Assembly: GCA_002347985.1 (NCBI GenBank)
Contig: DDYM01000025.1
Location: 44,372-57,695, forward strand
Direction: 5' to 3'
Origin: Bacteroidetes bacterium UBA2234
GTDB taxonomy: Bacteria > Bacteroidota > Bacteroidia > NS11-12g > UBA955
Length of the DNA stretch: 13,324 bases
Shown: positions 1-5,354 of the stretch, in pieces
Layout: every line of letters starts with the position of its first letter
How positions within the stretch are numbered: position 1 is the stretch's first letter
Notes under the pieces: generated by a model
The model's input: only the letters and a program-made list of their open reading frames with translations
The model's database searches: none
Told to the model about the DNA's origin: nothing
Translations under genes and position numbers: made by a program

Positions 1-798
1 GAATTGAGTTATAAAACCATGGTGAAGCACGTGGAGTTGATGTTGGAATTGCAGAAGATGGGCAGTGTGACATTTGATTATGGTAACAATTTGCGCGGAA
101 GGGCTTTGGAAAAGGGGTTGAAAAATGCCTTCGATTTTCCGGGTTTTGTACCGGCTTATATTCGTCCGTTGTTCTGTCAGGGTAAAGGTCCTTTCCGATG
201 GGTGGCGTTGAGTGGAGATCCGCATGATATCAAGGTGACCGACGATAAAATCTTGGAATTGTTCCCCGAGAATGAGAGTTTGAAGCGTTGGATTACGTTG
301 GCACAGGAGAAGATTGAGTTTCAGGGATTGCCTGCACGTATTTGCTGGTTGGGGCAGGGGGAACGACAGAAAGCGGCTTTGGCTTTTAACGAGTTGGTGA
401 GAACTGGGGCTGTGAAGGCGCCGATTGTGATTGGTCGCGACCATTTGGATACAGGGTCTGTGGCTTCGCCGAACCGCGAAACCGAGGCGATGATGGATGG
501 TTCAGACGCTGTTGCGGATTGGCCAATTTTGAATGCTTTTGTGAACGTGGCTGGCGGTGCTAGCTGGGTGAGTTTGCATCATGGCGGCGGCGTTGGGATG
601 GGTTATAGCATCCACAGCGGGATGGTGATTGTGGCGGATGGTACGGAGGATGCGGAGCGCAGATTACGTCGCGTTTTACACAACGATCCAGGAATGGGGG
701 TTGTACGTCACGCCGATGCCGGTTACGAAATTGCGAAGGCCACTGCGAAAGAGCATGGTTTGGATTTGTATGCCCGATTGCATAAAAACGAAAAGTGA
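1..798 (+). CDS. hutU: Urocanate hydratase (urocanase), C-terminal part, 5' end outside window
   Basis: Second enzyme of histidine degradation: a cytoplasmic NAD-dependent enzyme that hydrates urocanate to imidazolone propionate. The frame is open from base 1, so the gene starts upstream; about 265 residues are visible. Seen directly: the YGNN motif near base 76, the conserved [17 protein letters not shown] block, and an exact [10 protein letters not shown] urocanase signature at 319-348, whose Cys (343-345) is the family's active-site cysteine. Further on are [18 protein letters not shown] and [13 protein letters not shown], also family hallmarks. The C-terminus is intact, ending with TGA at 796-798. 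No other hut gene follows: the next gene downstream is an unrelated convergent one, so any hut partners must lie to the left of the window. Identification is very secure. Confidence 0.97.
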   Translation, partial: ELSYKTMVKHVELMLELQKMGSVTFDYGNNLRGRALEKGLKNAFDFPGFVPAYIRPLFCQGKGPFRWVALSGDPHDIKVTDDKILELFPENESLKRWITLAQEKIEFQGLPARICWLGQGERQKAALAFNELVRTGAVKAPIVIGRDHLDTGSVASPNRETEAMMDGSDAVADWPILNAFVNVAGGASWVSLHHGGGVGMGYSIHSGMVIVADGTEDAERRLRRVLHNDPGMGVVRHADAGYEIAKATAKEHGLDLYARLHKNEK

Positions 799-834
799 TT
801 TTATTCAGTAAGTCGCAATTTGCCTTAATGAGAA

Positions 835-1227
835 TTATTTTTTACTCTCTGTTGATTGAAGTTCCTGTCCAGCTCTTTTAAACTGGCTGTACGCTGAAAA
901 TTCACAGACAATAGCGGTAATTGAAAATAGGAGGCCTACGGGGGAGTCTATATAAAGCAATACTGTTCCTACAGTTGCAGAAATAGAGGCGACGGTTAGA
1001 AGGGTGCCTGCTTTAGATAGGTGGTTACCGGCTTTGTGAATTGGATCATTGCTTTTTTGCGGTAATTGTATAGATATCAGAGGTTGCAGGTAGTTTTTCT
1101 TTGGTTTGTTTATTGAGGTGTTCTCTACGGGTTGCTCAACAATTGTTCTTGATGGAGTACTTTCAGTTTGCGCATGTATTGTGGTAAAAGCAAATAAGAA
1201 AAGAAGTACAGTGATGATGTTTTTCAT
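835..1227 (-). CDS. Hypothetical secreted/membrane protein, 130 aa
   Basis: I do not recognise this family. The N-terminus is a clear Sec signal peptide (hydrophobic residues about 4-17, probable signal peptidase I site after HA at residue 19, then Gln). Residues 20-65 are polar and Pro/Ser/Thr-rich. Two hydrophobic segments follow at about 73-92 and 95-114, flanked by the similar basic motifs KAGNHLSKAG and FKRAGQEL, suggesting a helical hairpin in the inner membrane or a small exported helical protein. It is preceded by about 80 AT-rich bases without a clear ribosome binding site, as is common in Bacteroidota. It is convergent with hutU and downstream of the toxin gene on the same strand, but the gap is too large to argue for co-translation. 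The ORF has good coding character and a natural signal peptide start, so it is probably real; function unknown. Confidence 0.7.
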   Translation of the reverse strand: MKNIITVLLFLFAFTTIHAQTESTPSRTIVEQPVENTSINKPKKNYLQPLISIQLPQKSNDPIHKAGNHLSKAGTLLTVASISATVGTVLLYIDSPVGLLFSITAIVCEFSAYSQFKRAGQELQSTESKK

Positions 1228-1306
1228 AGTGATTTTATTTGTGTTGCCTAAAAGGTATTGTATAATGCAAGTTAGAATTTTTTAAATAAATATGTCAATA
1301 TCAATA

Positions 1307-1657
1307 TTAATGAACAGCTAAAATGGTTTGCAAACTTTTTTGCAGTTGCTCAATTTGAGCAGGTGGTAATTCTCCCAATTTATTGATCAGTCGCTGGTTG
1401 TCGATGCTTCGAATTTGATCTACGATGATATCGCTGGGCTCGGTGAGTCCTGTTGTTGATGCGTCTTGAAACGGAATGTGCACGCGTAGTAATGTGGCTG
1501 CTGCGATTTGGGTGGTGATCGGACAAACGATGGAAGTTGACAAAAGTCCTTCAATCAATTGACTATGAATCACAACCACCGGTCGGGTTTTGCCCACTTC
1601 ATGTCCCTTTTTGGGGTTGAGGTTGGCTAGGTAGATTTCAAACGGCTTGGTGATCAT
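1307..1657 (-). CDS. MazF/PemK-family endoribonuclease toxin, 116 aa
   Basis: Toxin component of a type II toxin-antitoxin module; family members are sequence-specific mRNA interferases acting in the cytoplasm. Visible family features: an N-terminal beta strand (EIYLANLNPKKGHEVGKTRPVVVI) containing the conserved Arg at residue 25, the equivalent of the catalytic Arg of MazF; the CPITTQ segment (Thr48/49) at the position of the catalytic Thr; and the DQIRSID motif near residues 80-86 followed by a C-terminal helix. Length is typical (about 110-120 aa). The start ATG lies 2 nt after the antitoxin stop codon, so the two are surely co-transcribed and probably translationally coupled. All expected key residues are present and the frame is intact, so the toxin looks functional. 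Target sequence cannot be read from this. Confidence 0.93.
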   Translation of the reverse strand: MITKPFEIYLANLNPKKGHEVGKTRPVVVIHSQLIEGLLSTSIVCPITTQIAAATLLRVHIPFQDASTTGLTEPSDIIVDQIRSIDNQRLINKLGELPPAQIEQLQKSLQTILAVH

Positions 1658-1659
1658 GA

Positions 1660-1929
1660 TTAATCCTCGGTTAAATCTTCTAGGGTGTCAAACTCCTCCA
1701 TGGCTACTTTGGAGGTGTTGTAAATGATCTTGGCTTCTGCTACCAATTGCATCCGGGTTTGATTTTCTATGATACTTTTGGTGCGCTCTTCCAGGGTTTC
1801 AACGATAAATTTGTTGCGCGACAGTTCAAGGCCATCGGATAGGCGGTCTATTTCCGACAGCAGGTAACGAGGTAATTTTAAGGATATCATAACGATGTCT
1901 GGTTTCTTTAGTTCTTTGTACGATTTCAT
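1660..1929 (-). CDS. Ribbon-helix-helix antitoxin of the MazF pair, 89 aa
   Basis: Antitoxin partner of the downstream MazF-like toxin. Residues about 13-50 form a ribbon-helix-helix DNA-binding domain (VMISLKL strand, then helices in LPRYLLSEIDRLSDG and LSRNKFIVETLEER). The tail, about 56-89, is amphipathic then acidic (AEAKIIYNTSKVAMEEFDTLEDLTED), resembling in layout the toxin-binding tail of the Bacillus EndoAI antitoxin rather than the AbrB-fold MazE of E. coli. The frame is open further upstream, but the ATG at 1929 is preferred: a strong GGAGGA ribosome binding site (1937-1942) sits 7 nt ahead, and the RHH domain then begins at its usual place. The gene overlaps nothing and ends 2 nt before the toxin start. 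Three 13-bp repeats over its promoter suggest autorepression by this protein (inference). Confidence 0.9.
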   Translation of the reverse strand: MKSYKELKKPDIVMISLKLPRYLLSEIDRLSDGLELSRNKFIVETLEERTKSIIENQTRMQLVAEAKIIYNTSKVAMEEFDTLEDLTED

Positions 1930-1936
1930 TTGTTGG

Positions 1937-1942
1937 TCCTCC
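1937..1942 (-). promoter_or_regulatory. Ribosome binding site of the antitoxin gene (GGAGGA)
   Basis: GGAGGA on the minus strand, 7 nt before the ATG at 1929. It decides the start of the antitoxin against the longer upstream frame. It is one of the few strong Shine-Dalgarno sequences in this window, which fits the need for high antitoxin synthesis relative to toxin. Confidence 0.8.
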
Positions 1943-1949
1943 AAAATTA

Positions 1950-1988
1950 GATATAATACAAAGATATACAAAAGCGATATACAATAAA
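1950..1988. repeat. Three 13-bp direct repeats, putative antitoxin operator
   Basis: GATATA occurs at 1950, 1963 and 1976, an exact 13-bp period. The units are GATATAATACAAA, GATATACAAAAGC and GATATACAATAAA. The array covers the predicted -7 box and the spacer of the antitoxin promoter. RHH antitoxins typically bind short direct or inverted repeats over their own promoter, so this is a plausible operator. The role is inferred; the repeat is seen directly. Confidence 0.6.
1959..1966 (-). promoter_or_regulatory. Bacteroidota-type -7 box (TATCTTTG) of the toxin-antitoxin operon
   Basis: Exact match to the TAnnTTTG -7 consensus of Bacteroidota vegetative promoters on the minus strand. It would place transcription start near 1952, giving a leader of about 22 nt that contains the GGAGGA site. 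A clean -33 TTTG at the normal distance is not seen (TTTT near 1986-1990; a TTG at 1982-1984 is rather close). The box straddles repeats 1 and 2 of the operator-like array. Confidence 0.6.
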
Positions 1989-2001
1989 AGTATTTTTTGA
2001 T

Positions 2002-2016
2002 TTGTGAAAATCACAA
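2002..2016. promoter_or_regulatory. Inverted repeat TTGTGA-AAA-TCACAA between the TA operon and the SDR gene
   Basis: A perfect 6-bp inverted repeat with a 3-base centre lies between the divergent antitoxin and SDR genes, 57 nt before the SDR ATG and about 50 nt upstream of the predicted antitoxin transcription start. The half-site resembles the TGTGA/TCACA half-site of CRP-type regulators, but the spacer is 3 rather than 6 bases. It could be a regulator site for either gene; chance occurrence is possible. Confidence 0.35.
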
Positions 2017-2073
2017 CGCAGGAAGGTGTGCGACATTCAAAACCTATCCGATACAACTTTGTTCCTTGTGTAT

Positions 2074-2757
2074 ATGAATTACATTGTTTTCGGGGGTAGT
2101 AAAGGTATTGGGTTGTCCATAGTTGAAGGCTTGATGAGTCAAGGTCATTCCGTTTGGTCGGTTTCGCGTTCAGGTCAAGCGCCAATGGGCGTTGAAGGGA
2201 TTTCATGGGATGCCACAACGGATGATACATTGATGGGTATACCGGATTTGATTCACGGCGTGGTGTATGCTCCGGGAAGTATCAATTTGAAGCCATTCAG
2301 AGGTCTAAAATTGGACGAATTTCGCGCGGATTTTGAGGTCAATGCGATGGGTGCTGTTAAGGCACTTCAAGCGTGTTTGCCGGGGATGAAACTATCCGGA
2401 AAAGCCTCGGTTGTTTTGTTTAGTACCGTAGCGGTACAAACGGGCATGTCGTTCCACGCCAGCATCGCCATGGCGAAAGGGGCCATTGAGGGATTAACGA
2501 GAAGTTTGGCTGCTGAGTGGGCGCCTCAAATTCGGGTGAATGCGGTGGCTCCGAGTTTGGTGAACACGGATTTGGCGGCGAGGTTGCTATCGACCCCAGA
2601 AAAAGTTGAAGCCAGTGGCAAGCGTCATCCTTTACAGCGCGTTGGTGAAGCCGCCGATATTGCTTCTGCTGTTTTGTTTTTGTTGGGCGAAGGCAGTGAT
2701 TGGATGACAGGTCAGGTGATGGCAGTTGATGGTGGAATGGGGAGTTTGAGGTCGTAA
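2074..2757 (+). CDS. Short-chain dehydrogenase/reductase (SDR) family protein, 227 aa
   Basis: Classical-size SDR with a Rossmann fold. The N-terminal dinucleotide motif is GGSKGIG (residues 7-13, TGxxxGxG-like); the usual NNAG segment reads YAPG (65-68); VN at 89-90 supplies the conserved Asn; Ser117/Thr118 is at the catalytic Ser position; RVNAVAPSLVNTD (154-166) and the C-terminal DWMTGQVMAVDGG are typical. The catalytic YxxxK motif reads IAMAK (Ile131, Lys135): Lys is kept but Tyr is replaced by Ile. The protein may therefore not be a normal SDR oxidoreductase. The ATG at 2074 is chosen because the first beta strand (YIVFGG) starts right there; an in-frame GTG at 2026 would add 16 residues without domain support. 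It is 22 nt upstream of the flavin reductase-like gene and probably forms an operon with it. Substrate unknown. Confidence 0.92.
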   Translation: MNYIVFGGSKGIGLSIVEGLMSQGHSVWSVSRSGQAPMGVEGISWDATTDDTLMGIPDLIHGVVYAPGSINLKPFRGLKLDEFRADFEVNAMGAVKALQACLPGMKLSGKASVVLFSTVAVQTGMSFHASIAMAKGAIEGLTRSLAAEWAPQIRVNAVAPSLVNTDLAARLLSTPEKVEASGKRHPLQRVGEAADIASAVLFLLGEGSDWMTGQVMAVDGGMGSLRS

Positions 2758-2779
2758 CTTGCATCACGAATTCTATCCA

Positions 2780-3433
2780 ATGGAAAAAAATAAAAAGGTA
2801 TTTCGAAGTGAGGATTTTGCTTTACTGGATCAGCGATATCGAACGCAATTGATCAATTCGATGCCTGGGATCAAGGCGTTAAATTTGGTGGGTACCCGAA
2901 GTGCTGAGGGGCAGGAGAATCTGGCCATTTTTAATTCTATCTTTCATGTGGGAGCGAATCCTCCGTTTTTGGGGATGGTTGTGCGGCCGGATAGTGTGGA
3001 CCGACATACATGGCAGAATATTCAGGCCACGGGAAGTTATACGTTTAATTCCGTGGCGTCCAATTTTTACAGTAAAGCGCATCAAACCTCGGCCCGATAT
3101 GCTCAGGAAATTTCGGAGTTTGAGGCTGTTGGATTGGGAGTTGATTATAAAGAGGGTGTCACAGCGCCTTTCGTGGCTGAAAGTTTGGTAAAAATTGGAC
3201 TAGAACTGCAAGAGTTTCATCGCATTGAATGCAACGGGACACTGGTTGTTGTAGGGAAGGTGGTCTTCGTAGAAATCGATCAAGATTTGCTTTTTGAAGA
3301 TGGTGTCGTTGATTTGGTGAAAGCCAATTCCGTGGGATCTATCGGTGTTGATGGCTATGTAGAGACGACATGGATAGACAGATTGAGCTATGCCAAGCCA
3401 GATAAAATGCCCACTACTTTGTTGCCAAAGTAA
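2780..3433 (+). CDS. Flavin reductase-like, FMN-binding split-barrel protein, 217 aa
   Basis: Resembles the flavin reductase-like domain family (FMN-binding split beta-barrel, DIM6/NTAB type), which includes flavin reductases and proteins that only bind FMN. Supporting segments: ALNLVGTRSAEGQENLAIFNSIFHVGANPP (residues about 33-62), the conserved barrel core with the N-x-A-x-FNS pattern; GMVVRPDSVDRHTWQNIQATGSYTFN (65-90); and a later region with the SAR/E...G pattern and the HRIECNGTLVVVGKVV strands (147-162). The ATG at 2780 is preferred to an upstream in-frame TTG because it is the first ATG and leaves a normal 22-nt gap to the SDR gene. No clear ribosome binding site is seen. Likely cytoplasmic; it may pair with the SDR, but the reaction cannot be named. 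It ends 24 nt from the convergent secG. Confidence 0.88.
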   Translation: MEKNKKVFRSEDFALLDQRYRTQLINSMPGIKALNLVGTRSAEGQENLAIFNSIFHVGANPPFLGMVVRPDSVDRHTWQNIQATGSYTFNSVASNFYSKAHQTSARYAQEISEFEAVGLGVDYKEGVTAPFVAESLVKIGLELQEFHRIECNGTLVVVGKVVFVEIDQDLLFEDGVVDLVKANSVGSIGVDGYVETTWIDRLSYAKPDKMPTTLLPK

Positions 3434-3457
3434 TCGGTCAAAAGAAATTGGTAAAGA

Positions 3458-3757
3458 TTATTTGCCGGCTTTAACGTCTGGCAATGCAGGTCCTTGCTCT
3501 GTGCGAGCCTTGCTAGCGCCTTTTTGAGACTTTGTCTTTTCGCTATTGTAAGAGGCTGCAACCAAAGAAATTACCACCAATAAAAGAGCGCCGCCCCAAG
3601 TGATTTTTTCAACTACGTTTGTGGTTTTCTCAACGCCAAACAATTGGTTTCCTTGAGAGAAATTTGAAGCCAATCCGCCGCCTTTAGGGTTTTGGACCAA
3701 AATGATCAGCATCAACAATGTGGCTGCAATAATTCCGATAATCAATATCCAATTCAT
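3458..3757 (-). CDS. secG: Preprotein translocase subunit SecG, 99 aa
   Basis: Small inner-membrane subunit of the SecYEG protein-export channel. Two transmembrane segments are visible (residues about 2-21 and 54-70) around the hallmark loop VQNPKGGGLASNFSQGNQLFGVEKT (21-45), and TTNVVEKITW leads into the second segment. The C-terminal tail (71-99) is charged, Lys-rich and poorly conserved, as is usual in Bacteroidota SecG. The start ATG overlaps the stop of the upstream gene by 4 nt (ATGA, 3754-3757), so translation is probably coupled. It is the last gene of the sigma-54 activator-lptE-355 aa protein-secG operon and ends 24 nt from the convergent flavin reductase gene. No U-rich terminator hairpin is visible in that gap. 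Confidence 0.96.
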   Translation of the reverse strand: MNWILIIGIIAATLLMLIILVQNPKGGGLASNFSQGNQLFGVEKTTNVVEKITWGGALLLVVISLVAASYNSEKTKSQKGASKARTEQGPALPDVKAGK

Positions 3758-4821
3758 TGGTTTTGTTCTTTTTTAATTTGTTCGATAAGGGATGCAAAGT
3801 AAGCACTTTTTTCTGGGAATTTCAACTGGAGTTTTTGATACGAAATGATGGCCTTTTCAAAGTGTCCTTGGGTTCTAAAAATGTTCGCCAAAGTCTCGGT
3901 TACGATGCCGGGCGAAAAGGTTTCACTCCGCTTCATGGCGCGCTCTGGGGAATAGAATTCTTGTTTTGGACGACTAATACTGGGTTGCTTTTCGATGAAC
4001 TGATTGATTAAACCAAATTTATCCAGGTTCTGTTTGGTATTTGGGCCCTCGTTTGGCATGGTAACCGCTTTGTTCGATGGGCTAGGGTCTGAATTTTTTC
4101 TGGCCAACCAATCAAAGAAGTCCAAATTTTCCGACTGCGCTGCAGTGGGTATAGGGATTTCTGCGGTTTTGGATTCTTCTTCGTTGTTTTCAATCAATCC
4201 CAACGACAAAAATTCTTCAAGGTTATAGGGTCTGAAATTTTTTGTTTGGGGCGGTTCGATTTCATCCGGGGTTTCGTTGAAATCCACCGGTTCGAAGTTG
4301 AACGTTGTGCCCATGGCCTTTGCGATATCGTATTCTTCGGCGGGTTGAAACAGCGGTGTTATGACTGTTTCTGCCATTGGCGATATAAATTCGGTGGATT
4401 GCGGTTCGGGTGATGTGATTTGATCTGATTGGGTATCAGATGAAGATGATTCAGCTATTATTGGTTCGGGTGAAAATACTTCAAGCGACTGGGGTTCTGT
4501 CAATTGAGGCTCGGTAGAATGCGGTTCGGGTGAAAGGGATTCGAGTGTGATCTCATTGATTTCTGGGGTTTCCACAGGGAGGTCATTCCCTTCGGGTTGC
4601 ATGAAATAATACAACCATTCCCTGTTGTGAATCCTACTCGCTGCGCGGGTTAGCCATTCGTCTTTCCTGAAGTCGTTTGTTCTAGCAAAGTAATTCGCCA
4701 ACAAGGTGTGCGGCGCCGAAAACCAGGGATATTTTTCGCACAACGCGATTAACTCAGTGGCTGAGGCGGCGCTAATTTCATTGGGCGACTGAATGATATG
4801 GTTGAGTTCTTGTTGATTCAC
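3754..4821 (-). CDS. Acidic repeat-containing protein with C-terminal TPR-like region, 355 aa
   Basis: Named family not recognised, but a protein of this layout is expected between lptE and secG in Bacteroidota. Three parts are visible. An N-terminal helical domain (1-75) includes ALCEKYPWFSAPHTLLANYF, TPR-like in pattern. A long Pro/Glu/Ser/Thr-rich acidic linker (about 85-260) holds an exact 20-residue periodicity of SPEP at 97, 117 and 137. A C-terminal helical pair (about 303-352: TETLANIFRTQGHFEKAIISYQKLQLKFPEKSAYFASLIEQIKK) looks like a TPR unit. There is no signal peptide or membrane segment, so it is probably cytoplasmic. The start codon is GTG at 4819-4821, overlapping the lptE stop as GTGA; no in-frame ATG lies nearby, and this coupling supports it. 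It overlaps secG by ATGA. Context suggests a role in envelope biogenesis (inference only). Confidence 0.85.
   Translation of the reverse strand: MNQQELNHIIQSPNEISAASATELIALCEKYPWFSAPHTLLANYFARTNDFRKDEWLTRAASRIHNREWLYYFMQPEGNDLPVETPEINEITLESLSPEPHSTEPQLTEPQSLEVFSPEPIIAESSSSDTQSDQITSPEPQSTEFISPMAETVITPLFQPAEEYDIAKAMGTTFNFEPVDFNETPDEIEPPQTKNFRPYNLEEFLSLGLIENNEEESKTAEIPIPTAAQSENLDFFDWLARKNSDPSPSNKAVTMPNEGPNTKQNLDKFGLINQFIEKQPSISRPKQEFYSPERAMKRSETFSPGIVTETLANIFRTQGHFEKAIISYQKLQLKFPEKSAYFASLIEQIKKEQNQ
4378..4533 (-). repeat. Degenerate 60-bp (20-residue) tandem repeat inside the acidic linker
   Basis: GGTTCGGGTGA (plus strand) recurs at 4403, 4463 and 4523, exactly 60 bases apart, encoding SPEP at residues 97, 117 and 137. 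The stretches 4390-4413 and 4510-4533 match at 21 of 24 positions by eye. Shorter STEP/LTEP units lie within the first copy. The rest of each unit has diverged, so this is an old or decaying tandem duplication in an unstructured linker. Confidence 0.65.
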
Positions 4822-5351
4822 CAGTCAAGAGCCACTGCGGCAAAAATTTGTTGAACAATTTGGGTTTGAATCTCTGTGGAAAGTCCTTCTTCAACACTCT
4901 GAAACGACGCACTTGCATCGAACAACTTAAAGAATGAATAATCACGTGTAAAGTTCTTTTCTGGGTATTTTTCACAAGTAAATTCTACTCGAACTTTAAT
5001 GTTGAATTGGTTTTGAGCCGTTCCAACGTCGGCATTTAACGAGGCAGGAGTGATACTGTAATCGGTTATCGATCCGGCAAATTGGTAGTCGCCATTGCTT
5101 GAAATTAATCCCAATCGCGTTTCAGTTTGAAACTTGGATTTGAGCTTTTCGGTGAAATTCATGCTGAGTTGCGGGTTGACAAGCTGGGCTTCGTTGCCGA
5201 AAAAAGCGACAGAAAATGTGTTTATGTCGGCTGGAATATTAGCCCCTTTAAAATCATAATACTTCCAAAATGGCTTGCATCCGCTTGCAGAAATGACAAG
5301 TGAAATGAGCAGAAAATGGAAGGGTCTGAATCGATTTGCAATGGCTTTCAT
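4818..5351 (-). CDS. lptE: LptE-family LPS-assembly lipoprotein, 177 aa
   Basis: Outer-membrane lipoprotein that plugs LptD and delivers lipopolysaccharide to the outer leaflet. Seen directly: a lipoprotein signal peptide (hydrophobic FHFLLISLVI) with lipobox SASGC and Cys25 as the likely acylated residue; then the Bacteroidota LptE pattern of a short aromatic lead (YYDFKGANIP), TFSVAFFGNEAQLVNPQLSMNFTEKLKSKF (45-74), a TRLGLISSNGDYQFAGSITDYSITP block (78-102), and a C-terminal SVEEGLSTEIQTQIVQQIFAAVALDW. Length is typical for the phylum. The start is 3 nt after the stop of the sigma-54 activator gene, and its own stop overlaps the next start (GTGA). It belongs to the activator-lptE-secG operon. 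LptD is not in this window. Confidence 0.93.
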   Translation of the reverse strand: MKAIANRFRPFHFLLISLVISASGCKPFWKYYDFKGANIPADINTFSVAFFGNEAQLVNPQLSMNFTEKLKSKFQTETRLGLISSNGDYQFAGSITDYSITPASLNADVGTAQNQFNIKVRVEFTCEKYPEKNFTRDYSFFKLFDASASFQSVEEGLSTEIQTQIVQQIFAAVALDW

Positions 5352-5354
5352 AGC

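Noticed and set aside
1228..1306. Promoter or terminator in the AT-rich gap after the toxin gene
   Set aside because: Near matches to a -7 box (TACCTTTT) and AT-only palindromes occur, but none has a properly spaced partner element or GC stem.
1930..1971. Longer antitoxin starting at 1971
   Set aside because: It would include the GGAGGA ribosome binding site and the predicted -7 box in the coding region; the ATG at 1929 fits both.
2002..2016. Canonical CRP/FNR binding site
   Set aside because: The half-sites match in part, but the 3-base spacer differs from the 6-base (CRP) or 4-base (FNR) spacing, so only a generic inverted repeat is claimed.
2026..2073. Upstream in-frame GTG start for the SDR
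   Set aside because: The extra 16 residues have no fold support, and the GGAAG sequence ahead directly abuts the GTG, too close to act as its ribosome binding site. The first Rossmann strand begins right after the ATG at 2074.
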